NCBI RefSeq assembly: GCF_016595505.1
Contig: NZ_JAENIL010000004.1
Coordinates: forward strand, 168,130 to 232,129
DNA from: Pelagicoccus mobilis
GTDB lineage: Bacteria; Verrucomicrobiota; Verrucomicrobiia; Opitutales; Opitutaceae
Length of the DNA: 64,000 nt
Direction: 5' to 3'
The notes beneath the pieces are model-generated. The model did not search any database. It was not told the DNA's origin and was given only the letters and a program-made list of their open reading frames with translations. Shown one piece after another: positions 9,268 through 18,138 of this stretch. Each line of letters starts with the position of its first letter. The first letter of the stretch is position 1. Made by a program: the position numbers and the translations under genes.

Positions 9268-12200
9268 ATCGCCGACTTCAGATTCTTTTCCAAAACGCTC
9301 GTAAGCGCTGCGAGCTTTATGGGCTTTGTCAAATACCCATCGAATCCCGCCCGACGAATCCGGCTTTCATCGGTCTTCATTGCGTAAGCAGTCTGCGCTA
9401 TGACCTTAACATCAGGATCTATGGAGCGAATCCGCTTTAGCGTTTCGAACCCATCGATACCGGGCATCTTGATATCGAGTAGAATCAAGTCGAAGCCAGA
9501 GTCTTCCTCGAATAGATTGAGCCCCTCAAGCCCACTCTCAGCCCAGACCGATTCGATACCAAGCTTGCGCAAACAAACCTGAAGAAACTCATAGTTCACA
9601 GGTTCGTCTTCAATCACTAAGACTCTTCTTGTAAGATCAAATGCATTACGATTTTCAGACCGTTTCTTCTTAATCTTTCGATCAGCTAAACGAAGTGGCA
9701 GACTCAAAACAAAAACAGACCCCACTCCAACCTCGGATTGGACCTCCAACTGTCCATTCATTAAACCGGCCAGTTTCTTACTTATCGCCAACCCAAGTCC
9801 AACGCCACGCTTTGCAGCGTCATTGTCGACTTGCCTCTTAACAAACTGCTTAAAAATCAACTCCGTATCCTCTTTTGGAATACCGGGACCAGTGTCTTCG
9901 ACGAAAAAGCGTATTGTGCTCATTTCCCTATACACACCCAGCTTGATGTAGCCGTCTTTGGTGAATTTCAGGGCATTGGTGAGAAGGTTGTCCAGGATTT
10001 GCTTGATCCGCGAACGATCGCCAACAACCCACAGATCCTCTTCTTCTAACCGATTCTCTAGCGCCCACTCGATTTCAGAACCTCCCTCAATCAAAGAGAA
10101 ACCTGAAAACACATTTTCAATGAACTCATTCAAGGGAAACGAAATCGGTTCAATCGTCATTTGTTCCGCGGCAATCATAGAGAAATCCATGATATCGTCG
10201 ATCAAGGTAAGAAGTGAGTCGGAATTCTCACCCACAATTTCCGCGTACCTTTGTCTTTCTTCCTGATCGAGTTCAAACTCGTTAATCATGACACTGAAAC
10301 CAGTGATCGCGTTAAGAGGAGTTCTGATCTCATGCGAGAGATTGGTTAGAAACTGAGATTTCAATCGATCCGACTCCTCCGCCTTATCCTTGGCATCGAC
10401 CAACTCCTTCGTTCGTTCCTCGACCTTTATCTCCAGTTGCTCGCGGTGGTGCTCAAGCTGTTCCTGGTATTCGACAAGTTCTTTCGTTTTCTCCTCAACC
10501 AAGCCAGACAGCCTAAGCCTATCGAGCTTTAAGCGTCGCTCACGCCCTCGAATGTAGAGATAAACGAGCACAGTAACCCCAGCTAGCAGAGCCGAATAAA
10601 ACCAATAACTCATCCAAAATGGCTGGGCGATAACTACAGCGAGTTTCGCCCCTTGCTCATTCCAGACACCGTCATTGTTAGAGGCTTTCACCCTGAACAG
10701 ATAAGAACCCGGGTCTAGATTCGTGTAAACCGCACGACGGTGAGACGCATTCGTATAGATCCAATTCTCATCAAAACCGACAAGCTTGTACGCGAACTGG
10801 TTTTGCTGAGGGGACGTCATGCTAATCCCTGTAAACTCAAACCTCAAGTGGTTCTGATCCCAGTTTAGTTCCAATTCCTCCAGCGAGCTAGGCTGTACGT
10901 TGATTAACGCATTTTTCGATCTATGGCTCAACTCTTCTCCAAAAAGGAAGATCCTATTGATGTAGGCAAATGGCAGGTTTGGGTTTGTGGACAGTCTTTC
11001 AGGAAAGAAACTGCTAAACCCCGTCGTCCCTCCGAAGTATAGCCTACCATCCGTAGCGGAACAAAACGAGTTAAGGACAAATTGGTTCCCCTGTAGACCA
11101 TCTTCCTTATAAAACACATGACTTTCCCTGGTATTCGGATCTAATCGACAAAGTCCATCCTCAGTACTTACCCAAACCTCGTCTGGATTCACAATGTGGA
11201 TACTTCTTACCCTCGAGTTAGGAAATACATCTCCTTTGCTGTAGTGAGCCAAAATATCACCCGATTCGCTTACTTTATAAAGTCCATCATTGAAGGCTCC
11301 AACATAGTAAGAGCCGGAGTACAGGTCGTACTCTCCAGCAGAGAAATCGACTATTTCATTAAACTTCTCAGTACTTTGAGTTTCCTCGCGCCACCTGTAG
11401 GTGCCGTCCTGCCCCGTGAAAAGAATCTCCCCCTCCCTTGGGATTGAGAGATTAGTGTTCCGAGGAACACCCACATCCAACGTCCTTTCAATTTCTCGAA
11501 TAGATTTACCGTATTGATCTATGCAATACAAACCATCACCAAGAGAGGATATCCAGATTCTATCTTTCGAATCAATTTCGAGATCCCAGAGGCCAACCTT
11601 CTGCCATTTCCTGAAACGTTCCATGCTTTCCTCATCAAAACGATACACACCATCTTCATTTTTCAGGACAAACAGACCACTATCCCAAGTCGCGACCCAT
11701 ACACGTTGATCACTGCTCTTTGCCATCTGCCGTATCACCCCAGAACCAAAATCCAATTCCAAGTGCCTGATCCGTCCATTTTCTGGCTCAAACAAATAGA
11801 TGCCACCTCCATCAGTCCCGACGAGAACGTTTTGATCCTCGTCCTCGAGGAAGCAATTCACGACCTCATTCAACAAAGAGCCAGTTCCACTCGGCGAGGT
11901 TCGTCCGACTGATCTGAAATTCAAAGAATGCGGGTTGTAGTAGTCGATACCCGACCGAGAGTGCCCAATCCAAATAATCCCTTCGTAGTCGACATTCACT
12001 GACACAACACCATCAGATGTAAGACCATTTCCCGTACCATCCGAAAAGGACTGGTAGGTCACCTCTCCCGTTTCTAGACTCAAAAAATTCAATCCCCCCT
12101 GATCGACAAGTATCATCAGAGTCCCTGGCTCGTATTCCACAACGTCTCTAACATTCCTTCCCGATATCCCTCTCCCATCGATCCCTTGCGGAAACTCAAT

Positions 12201-12932
12201 TGCCTCCATTTTTTCCGGAAAGAACTCCCAAAGGCCATCTCCTATCGAGTGTACCCAAAACCTCCCCGACATATCTTCGTAGATCTTCCGGTAGGTGGTT
12301 CTGCGCTTTGGAAAGACCTCGTGCCCCTCATAGATTCCCGTTTTTAGATTCAACTTCCACACTCGAGAACGCGAACCAACGACCCACATATAGTCATCCC
12401 CAATTGGAGCCGCATAACAGAGATGTTCATTCTGTAGCTCATCTTGCTCAAGTACCAAGGGTACAAACCTATCGTTCTCCTCATCATATCGATTAACGGA
12501 ATTTTGGGCGACTACCCACACCGTTCCGTCGTCCGTCTCCAAAACTTGCTCTAATGAACTGCTTCCTAAACTGAGCGAATTTAGGCCTTCATGCTTGTAT
12601 CCAACAAACGAATCGTCCTCCCGATTGTAGCGATTCAATCCCTCTGTCGTCGCGATCCAAAGCCTACGCTTAGAGTCTTCGAAGATTTTCTGAAAGACCC
12701 TGCCCTCCAGTCCGTTCTCTCCAAACAGGTAACGTTTGAATTCGTATCCATCATAACGAAGCACCCCCATACCATTTTGACCTATCCACAAGTATCCATA
12801 GCTATCCCTCTCAATCGTTCGCACTCCCCGCATTCCCAAATCCGTCTCTAGGTGGGAGAACTGAAGACTACCCATGACTGACGTTTGAAGAAACGCTAAG
12901 AGTAAGCCAAAGAGGATGGTCGATCTGGTCAT
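9264..12932 (-). CDS. Hybrid histidine kinase with propeller sensor, no HTH
   Basis: Membrane sensor of 1222 residues. It has a signal peptide (about 1-21), Reg_prop propeller repeats (about 25-650, with recurrent W-I-G and D-G-L-Y turns) and a Y_Y_Y domain (about 690-755). The membrane helix lies at WFYSALLAGVTVLVYLYI, followed by a coiled coil rich in Glu and Lys (about 795-860). The HisKA has SHEIRTP with His867, the HATPase has GVGLGLAISKKLAG, and a C-terminal receiver has Asp1153 in LLDIKMPGIDGF. The protein stops right after the receiver, so unlike the three HTCS proteins it has no DNA-binding domain and must signal through another protein (His-phosphotransfer or a regulator elsewhere) or by phosphatase action. 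It is the last gene of a probable sulfatase B - symporter - unknown protein - kinase unit. Its stop codon shares TTAA with the HTCS1 stop. The gene looks AT-richer than its surroundings. Confidence 0.9.
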   Translation of the reverse strand: MTRSTILFGLLLAFLQTSVMGSLQFSHLETDLGMRGVRTIERDSYGYLWIGQNGMGVLRYDGYEFKRYLFGENGLEGRVFQKIFEDSKRRLWIATTEGLNRYNREDDSFVGYKHEGLNSLSLGSSSLEQVLETDDGTVWVVAQNSVNRYDEENDRFVPLVLEQDELQNEHLCYAAPIGDDYMWVVGSRSRVWKLNLKTGIYEGHEVFPKRRTTYRKIYEDMSGRFWVHSIGDGLWEFFPEKMEAIEFPQGIDGRGISGRNVRDVVEYEPGTLMILVDQGGLNFLSLETGEVTYQSFSDGTGNGLTSDGVVSVNVDYEGIIWIGHSRSGIDYYNPHSLNFRSVGRTSPSGTGSLLNEVVNCFLEDEDQNVLVGTDGGGIYLFEPENGRIRHLELDFGSGVIRQMAKSSDQRVWVATWDSGLFVLKNEDGVYRFDEESMERFRKWQKVGLWDLEIDSKDRIWISSLGDGLYCIDQYGKSIREIERTLDVGVPRNTNLSIPREGEILFTGQDGTYRWREETQSTEKFNEIVDFSAGEYDLYSGSYYVGAFNDGLYKVSESGDILAHYSKGDVFPNSRVRSIHIVNPDEVWVSTEDGLCRLDPNTRESHVFYKEDGLQGNQFVLNSFCSATDGRLYFGGTTGFSSFFPERLSTNPNLPFAYINRIFLFGEELSHRSKNALINVQPSSLEELELNWDQNHLRFEFTGISMTSPQQNQFAYKLVGFDENWIYTNASHRRAVYTNLDPGSYLFRVKASNNDGVWNEQGAKLAVVIAQPFWMSYWFYSALLAGVTVLVYLYIRGRERRLKLDRLRLSGLVEEKTKELVEYQEQLEHHREQLEIKVEERTKELVDAKDKAEESDRLKSQFLTNLSHEIRTPLNAITGFSVMINEFELDQEERQRYAEIVGENSDSLLTLIDDIMDFSMIAAEQMTIEPISFPLNEFIENVFSGFSLIEGGSEIEWALENRLEEEDLWVVGDRSRIKQILDNLLTNALKFTKDGYIKLGVYREMSTIRFFVEDTGPGIPKEDTELIFKQFVKRQVDNDAAKRGVGLGLAISKKLAGLMNGQLEVQSEVGVGSVFVLSLPLRLADRKIKKKRSENRNAFDLTRRVLVIEDEPVNYEFLQVCLRKLGIESVWAESGLEGLNLFEEDSGFDLILLDIKMPGIDGFETLKRIRSIDPDVKVIAQTAYAMKTDESRIRRAGFDGYLTKPIKLAALTSVLEKNLKSAI

Positions 12933-12966
12933 ACGAGGTGGGGGTATTGGATTCAGTGCTATCTAT

Positions 12967-14382
12967 TCAGTTTTCATGTAGCCAACTTCGCTCCAACGGA
13001 GCCTCTGCCTTTTGCTTTTCCGACTGAATCTTATCTACAAACAAAGCCATTAAGTTGCGTTGTTCAACAAAGGCCAACTCTATGTATCGATTTGCAGGCA
13101 TCCCAGACACATCTGTAATAACGCGCTTAAACATAGATACCACATCCTCTTTCTTTTTTTTCGCCTTCAGTTCAACTCTGAGAGCATCGACCAGCTCGTC
13201 ACCCTTTCTTAGGTACAAATCGAGTAAAATCAACCGAGCCCCCCAGGAAGAGTTAAAACGGACTCCATCCCACACGGGATTCGCGTCCTCGCTTGGCGGA
13301 TTTCCTTTAGGCTCCCGCAGTTCGGACTCTTCCCAATTCAAAAGGTCAAGCCCGACCCCGAGCTGGTTCCTGTAGGAACGAAAAACGGAACGAGTCACGA
13401 TGTCGTTGTAAACTCGCTCATGCCCGTAACGGTTTACAGATACGATATCGTTCAAGAAGGACGCCAACACCGCGTCGAACCACTTACGGTTTTTCACCTT
13501 GAAACTACGAAGTGACATCTCTTGGCGGAGCAAACTGGCGAAGCCCAACTCGAACCGCTCGTGCCTTTTCGATACCCAACTATAAGGATCATACAAATGA
13601 CGCAGGTTCTTGATGTAGGAGCGACGCAGGTAGTCTACCTGATCGTCAGGGAGAGCACGCGAGTCTAAAATGATTGGATACGATAAGCGAACATCGTTGA
13701 AATAGTCTGTCCTCATGTTTCCTGGCAAGCCGCCTGATTCGTGAAACCCCTTTTGAGTATCCAAATCGAGACCTTGATACTTGTGGACCTCGTAGTCCCA
13801 TCTCTTTATGTCCACCTCCCAATGCGTCTTCACTCTTCGATGCCATTCCCCGTCCTCCTCATCGAAACGGATGTGCTCGGCGTACTTGTTGTCAGGCTCG
13901 CCTTCTCGATTTAGAGTGTCGCGATCCCAAACGATAAGTTCATCGACATGAAAAAACGGTTTGTTACGGAGTCGATTGTAGATCGTGACCTCTTTGTTGA
14001 GCTTTTTCATCACATCGACCTTGAAGCCTTTGATTCCAAAACTTGCCGCTAGATCGATGAGTTGCTTCGCATGCTCCTCGCCATCCTTCAAATGGAAGGC
14101 GATCGTCTTAGACTCATAGGCAAGAAGCATATCATGAAATCCACCCAAAATTTGAGGCATTTGATAGTGGAAGTCGGATACAACTGTATTTGACTTGGTG
14201 TACTCCTCACCAGTCATCCCATCGATGACCTTGATGTCTCCCCCATACTTCGTGAAACCATCAAGCATGACGAAAAACTCTACATCATGCCCTTCCTCAT
14301 ACGGCGAACGTTGTCCCTGTAGTGTTGTTACAGATACGAGTAGAAAATAGACTATTGCTTTTGAGTAGGTGTAAAAGCTCAT
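12967..14382 (-). CDS. Secreted protein of unknown function (471 aa)
   Basis: Not recognised. The first 23 residues (MSFYTYSKAIVYFLLVSVTT and LQG) look like a signal peptide, so the protein is probably periplasmic or outer. The mature part is hydrophilic and rich in charged and aromatic residues. Examples are FHLKDGEEHAKQL, FHVDELIVWDRDTLNREGE and a His/Trp-rich stretch near residues 185-215; the C-terminal third is helical and Lys-rich. No catalytic motif, repeat or membrane segment beyond the signal was identified. It lies between the SSS symporter and the propeller kinase, 34 bases from the latter, all on the minus strand. It could be a periplasmic partner of the kinase or symporter, or an enzyme of a family I do not know; the context is the only hint. 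The gene call itself is firm. Confidence 0.75.
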   Translation of the reverse strand: MSFYTYSKAIVYFLLVSVTTLQGQRSPYEEGHDVEFFVMLDGFTKYGGDIKVIDGMTGEEYTKSNTVVSDFHYQMPQILGGFHDMLLAYESKTIAFHLKDGEEHAKQLIDLAASFGIKGFKVDVMKKLNKEVTIYNRLRNKPFFHVDELIVWDRDTLNREGEPDNKYAEHIRFDEEDGEWHRRVKTHWEVDIKRWDYEVHKYQGLDLDTQKGFHESGGLPGNMRTDYFNDVRLSYPIILDSRALPDDQVDYLRRSYIKNLRHLYDPYSWVSKRHERFELGFASLLRQEMSLRSFKVKNRKWFDAVLASFLNDIVSVNRYGHERVYNDIVTRSVFRSYRNQLGVGLDLLNWEESELREPKGNPPSEDANPVWDGVRFNSSWGARLILLDLYLRKGDELVDALRVELKAKKKKEDVVSMFKRVITDVSGMPANRYIELAFVEQRNLMALFVDKIQSEKQKAEAPLERSWLHEN

Positions 14383-14399
14383 AACAATCCCCGTTTTTC

Positions 14400-14458
14400 A
14401 AAAAAAAGGATCGAAGAGTCGGCCAGAACCCGGGACCCGCCATCGTCCAGCCAACTCT
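14400..14458 (-). terminator. Probable Rho-independent terminator after the symporter
   Basis: Read on the minus strand, AGAGTTGGC (14458-14450) can pair with GCCGACTCT (14423-14415), a 9-bp stem with one G-U pair and a 26-base loop. Seven bases later comes a run of eight Ts (14407-14400). It lies between the symporter stop and the unknown gene, so it may reduce read-through to the unknown protein and the kinase. The long loop and the spacer before the T-run lower confidence. Confidence 0.45.
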
Positions 14459-14470
14459 CCGAAAATTGAA

Positions 14471-16300
14471 CTACCAGAAGACGATATAGAGTCCGATCGT
14501 TGCGAAAACGACGCACCAACCGAGGATGGCGGCTATTTTCGAACTTTCCAGCGAGATCGCCGCCTGGTTAGGAAGTTTAAAATTCTCCTTCAACGGATTC
14601 ATCAGAGTCAGGACTCCAAGAACCAAGAACACGCTGAAGATGGTGATCGCCATACGATCGAGGAACGCGACATCAGAGGCGAAGAAGAAGAGAGCTCCAT
14701 AAACAACAGGGCTCGTGATCAAACCAGCGACACCACAATTTCGAGGGGCCTTCTTCACCGCAAAAGCGAAAACGAAGATACCGAGAATACCGGGCGATAT
14801 GAATCCTTGGAACTCCTGGATAAACTTAAAGATTCCTCCAAAATTCGGATCGGTTAGAACAGTGGTCAACGCGCAGCCGATTGAAACGAAAACCGCCACG
14901 CATACGCGACCGACAGTAACAAGCTTCTGATCAGTCGCATCCTTATCAAAGTATTTGCGGTAGATATCCATCGAGAAGATGGTCGACGCCGCGTTCAACA
15001 TCGATGCGAGCGAACTGATCACTGCTCCAGTAATCGCAAGGAGCACAAATCCCAACAGGCCGCTCCCCTCGGGAAGAAGCCTCTTGAGCAAGAGCCCAAA
15101 AGCGCTGTCGTACTTGTAGAGCAACAGCGTTTCTTTGCTTGTGGACGAACCTGCGGCCTCGGCTAAAGACTCGACCTTCGCATTGTATGCAGCGATCTCA
15201 GCCGCCTTCTCAGGTTGTGCCGTTTCGAAGGCGCGATCGTACTTGAAAAGCGTATACGTTCCAGAAGCAGCCGGATCGTCCTTCAGTTCCTCGTAGAGTA
15301 CCCACGCTTCCTGGATCTTGCTATCATCCGCAGCAATTTCCTTCATATCGCCACTGAACAGGTTGAAGGCGATGATGCCCGGGAAAACGATCACAAACGG
15401 GACGATCAGCTTCAGAGCCGCCGCAAACACGATTCCCTTCTGCCCTTCGGCAAGCGACTTAGATCCCAAAGTACGTTGCGTAATGTATTGGTTCAAACCC
15501 CAGTAGAAAAAGTTAGGTATCCACAAACCAACCACCAGTGCCGTCCATGGAATGTTTTCATCGGTCCGAGGCAGCACCATGTGCAGCTTGTCGCTGTTGA
15601 TCGCGAAGAACTTCTCCGAACCAGAGGAAGCGTCCGTCAACCCTGCTGCCGCAATATCGGCCGTATACGCCAGTTCCGAAATAGGCGTTTGTCCGAGCAT
15701 AGTGAAAGCGAGGTAGGTGATAACGCCTCCGCCCACAATCAACGCGGAGCCCCAAACGAGGTCAGTCCAAGCACAGGCTTTCAGGCCGCCCACGGCCACG
15801 TAAACAGCAGCAAGCAAGGCAATGATCACTCCCGCAAAAAGTAGGTCCAAACTCGGGTAGAGCGTGGTGATCAACAACGCTCCTGAGTATATCACCGCCG
15901 ATATGTTCACGACAACAAGAGTCACCATAGTGATCAACGCCATGACGAAGCGGGCGAAGGAGCTGTACCGGTATTCCAAGAACTCCGGCACGGTATAGAT
16001 TCCGGTGCTAAGAAACTTCGGCAAGAAGACGAACGCTACGACAACCAAGGTGATCGCCGCCATCCACTCATAGCTCGCAATCGCCATGCCGAGATAGTCT
16101 GAGGCAGAACCGGACATGCCAACGAACTGCTCCGTGGAAATATTGGCAGCGATTAAGGAAAACCCGATCAACCACCAAGGCAGCCCCCTGCCGGCCAAAA
16201 AGTAGCCTTCGCTTCCGCTGGAAGACTTTCCTTTGTAGATGCCAAATCCGATCACGAGGATCAGACCCAACACGAGTATCAAAATATCAATCGTTGACAT
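14471..16300 (-). CDS. SSS-family Na+/solute symporter (sugar-type)
   Basis: Inner-membrane sodium/solute symporter of the SSS (SGLT-like) family, 609 residues, about 13-14 membrane helices. The N-terminal signature is FLAGRGLPWWLIGFSLIAAN followed by ISTEQFVGMSG, typical of sugar-type members. The start is taken at the ATG at 16300 (MSTIDILILVLG); an in-frame GTG at 16324 would add eight residues but falls inside an inverted repeat. A hydrophilic insert at about 327-394 carries two similar segments, FKYDRAF and YKYDSAF, the second matching the usual YD.AF position of the family. It probably brings a monosaccharide released by the neighbouring glycosidases into the cytoplasm; the sugar is not determined. 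It is 177 bases downstream of sulfatase B on the same strand. Confidence 0.9.
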   Translation of the reverse strand: MSTIDILILVLGLILVIGFGIYKGKSSSGSEGYFLAGRGLPWWLIGFSLIAANISTEQFVGMSGSASDYLGMAIASYEWMAAITLVVVAFVFLPKFLSTGIYTVPEFLEYRYSSFARFVMALITMVTLVVVNISAVIYSGALLITTLYPSLDLLFAGVIIALLAAVYVAVGGLKACAWTDLVWGSALIVGGGVITYLAFTMLGQTPISELAYTADIAAAGLTDASSGSEKFFAINSDKLHMVLPRTDENIPWTALVVGLWIPNFFYWGLNQYITQRTLGSKSLAEGQKGIVFAAALKLIVPFVIVFPGIIAFNLFSGDMKEIAADDSKIQEAWVLYEELKDDPAASGTYTLFKYDRAFETAQPEKAAEIAAYNAKVESLAEAAGSSTSKETLLLYKYDSAFGLLLKRLLPEGSGLLGFVLLAITGAVISSLASMLNAASTIFSMDIYRKYFDKDATDQKLVTVGRVCVAVFVSIGCALTTVLTDPNFGGIFKFIQEFQGFISPGILGIFVFAFAVKKAPRNCGVAGLITSPVVYGALFFFASDVAFLDRMAITIFSVFLVLGVLTLMNPLKENFKLPNQAAISLESSKIAAILGWCVVFATIGLYIVFW

Positions 16301-16313
16301 GATTTCGAAGAAT

Positions 16314-16337
16314 AGCGGTCCCACTGTGGGATCCGCT
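16314..16337. repeat. Inverted repeat before the symporter start
   Basis: AGCGGTCCCAC (16314-16324) faces GTGGGATCCGCT (16326-16337): eleven pairs with one bulged base and a one-base centre. It sits 14-37 bases upstream of the symporter ATG. It could be an operator or a 5'-leader stem; a hairpin with so small a loop would open its central pairs. Confidence 0.45.
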
Positions 16338-16477
16338 GAAAGGGGTTGTTCAATGGAGTAGCAATCGGAGTCAGCCCGATTCCCAACCCTACCGAATTAA
16401 GGGCTCTAGACGGTAGAAAAGATGTTGCACGGATTTGCGCTGATGTGCCTCGAGCCCCTTGCAACGTCGCGCCCCCA

Positions 16478-17953
16478 TTACATTGGCCTCGAACGCTTCA
16501 CTAAGGGAAAACCATCATGTTTTGTTCTCGCCGAGTCGATTATTTGTTCCATCCTATCCAAAATCTCCGGATTCGCCTTTGCTACATCGCTTTCCTCTTC
16601 CGGATCTTCTTTGAGATTATAGAGCTCCGTTCGCTTCCCGACAAAACGAACCGCTTTCCAATCACCCATTCGCAACGCCTGCAAAGGCCCTTGCTTCTCG
16701 TTGAATTCCCAATAACGGAATTCCCGATTCCGCTGACGTTCCACATTTCCAGTAAGCGTCGGAGCTAAGGAAATTCCGGTTACTGCCGGATCGCTCGGAA
16801 CCACTCCCGCCAGCTCGCACACGGTCGGCAAGAAGTCTTCGAAAGCGGACACCAGGGGCGTGGCCGTGCCTGCCTTCACCACTCCAGGCCATCGAGCCAC
16901 CATCGGCACGCGTATGCCGCCCTCGTAAAGATCGCGCTTGCCGCCCCGGTAGCGCCCGTTGCTATTGAAGAAACGATCCCGCTTCTCGTATTCCGGCCCA
17001 TTGTCGCTGGTGAAGAGCACGATGGTGTCCTCGTCGAGCCCCATTTCCTCCAGACAATCGAGCAGCGCTCCGATATCCCGATCCATGCGTGAAACCATTC
17101 CAGCGTAGGTCACATTCCCCTCGAGATCGTGCACATAGTGCTTCCCTTGGGGCATCGGCCGCTCTGGCCAACCGAGCCCCAGGTAAGGAGCTTTCGAGTC
17201 GTCAGGCACCGTGAGTTCGTAATGCGGAGCCGTATAGGCCAGATAGAGAAAGAATGGGCTCTGGTCATTTTCCGCCTCCCTGACAAAGCCCAGGGCTTCC
17301 TTGGTGAAAAGATCCTGCAGGTACTTGCCGGACTTCGTCTGCACGTCGTTTCCTTCAAGCGGTTCGGTCTGCTCTCCGCGCCATGGCTCTGGCCAATAGT
17401 AGTGATGAGCTTCTTTATGCGTCCGGTAGCCATAGAAAAAGTCGAACCCTTGTCGTGTCGGCAAGCCCTCTTCGCTCCCCTCCGCAAGGCCCCACTTACC
17501 CACGACCCCAGTACGGTAGCCCGCTCGCTTCAGCTCCTCGGCCACAGTCACGTCAGAGTCCGTTAGGTCAATCGCCTCACCCGTCGCAGTCCAACGCGGG
17601 TTCCCCCGCACCGTCGCCACCCCTATGTGCTTGCCCGTCATCAAACTGCAACGCGACGGCATACACACAGTGGAGCCCGCGTAGTGATCCGAAAAGACCA
17701 TGCCCTCTTTCGCTAAACGATCTAAGTTCGGCGTCTTAATATGGGCCTGCCCATTGAAGCCGACATCCCCATAACCCAGATCGTCGGCCATGATGAGAAT
17801 GATGTTTGGCTGGTTTTCTCTAAGCTTCCGAGACGCCTTAGCGTCATCATCAACCAAAGCAGCTGATAGCGAATTAACAAGTGCTCCGATCAGCAAACAC
17901 GGCAGGATCAACCAACCAGAAAATCCGAATCGTTTGAATGGGTACAAATTCAT
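16478..17953 (-). CDS. Sulfatase B (family S1, FGly-type)
   Basis: Secreted sulfatase of 491 residues. A signal sequence (about 1-31, GWLILPCLLIGALVNSLSA) precedes the metal-site motif IMADDLGYGDVGF at about 54-66. The formylglycine motif C-M-P-S-R has its Cys at residue 97, followed by CSLMTGKHIG. Later family segments include LFTSDNGPEYE, RVPMVARWPG and GDWKAVRF. It closely resembles sulfatase E in length and segment order, and both belong to the arylsulfatase A-like group seen in marine PULs. It is divergent from the GH2 gene at 18139 and upstream of the symporter, suggesting joint action on one sulfated oligosaccharide. The regiospecificity cannot be inferred. Confidence 0.93.
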   Translation of the reverse strand: MNLYPFKRFGFSGWLILPCLLIGALVNSLSAALVDDDAKASRKLRENQPNIILIMADDLGYGDVGFNGQAHIKTPNLDRLAKEGMVFSDHYAGSTVCMPSRCSLMTGKHIGVATVRGNPRWTATGEAIDLTDSDVTVAEELKRAGYRTGVVGKWGLAEGSEEGLPTRQGFDFFYGYRTHKEAHHYYWPEPWRGEQTEPLEGNDVQTKSGKYLQDLFTKEALGFVREAENDQSPFFLYLAYTAPHYELTVPDDSKAPYLGLGWPERPMPQGKHYVHDLEGNVTYAGMVSRMDRDIGALLDCLEEMGLDEDTIVLFTSDNGPEYEKRDRFFNSNGRYRGGKRDLYEGGIRVPMVARWPGVVKAGTATPLVSAFEDFLPTVCELAGVVPSDPAVTGISLAPTLTGNVERQRNREFRYWEFNEKQGPLQALRMGDWKAVRFVGKRTELYNLKEDPEEESDVAKANPEILDRMEQIIDSARTKHDGFPLVKRSRPM

Positions 17954-18138
17954 TCCTAGAGGTTAGCACCACTTTCACATCTCAACCTAGGACTCTTGCT
18001 CCTAAAACTTGTATTCACACTTCAAATGCCCTGAATTCAACCTCTCTTCGAGCCCAATCCAATAGTTTGCTGCAATTCTACATGCCTTTGCGTCAAAACG
18101 GATAACGCCCTCAATCATGTTCCGATAAGATAGGTGGT
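17954..18138. promoter_or_regulatory. Divergent gap between sulfatase B and GH2
   Basis: These 185 bases must carry both start regions. A broken inverted repeat, CCTAGAGGTT near the sulfatase start and AACCTAGG about 30 bases away, is the only symmetry seen. No confident promoter boxes were recognised. Confidence 0.3.

Noticed and set aside
16301..16324. Eight-residue N-terminal extension of the symporter from a GTG codon
   Set aside because: The GTG lies inside an inverted repeat, and the downstream ATG gives the usual short N-terminus before the first membrane helix.
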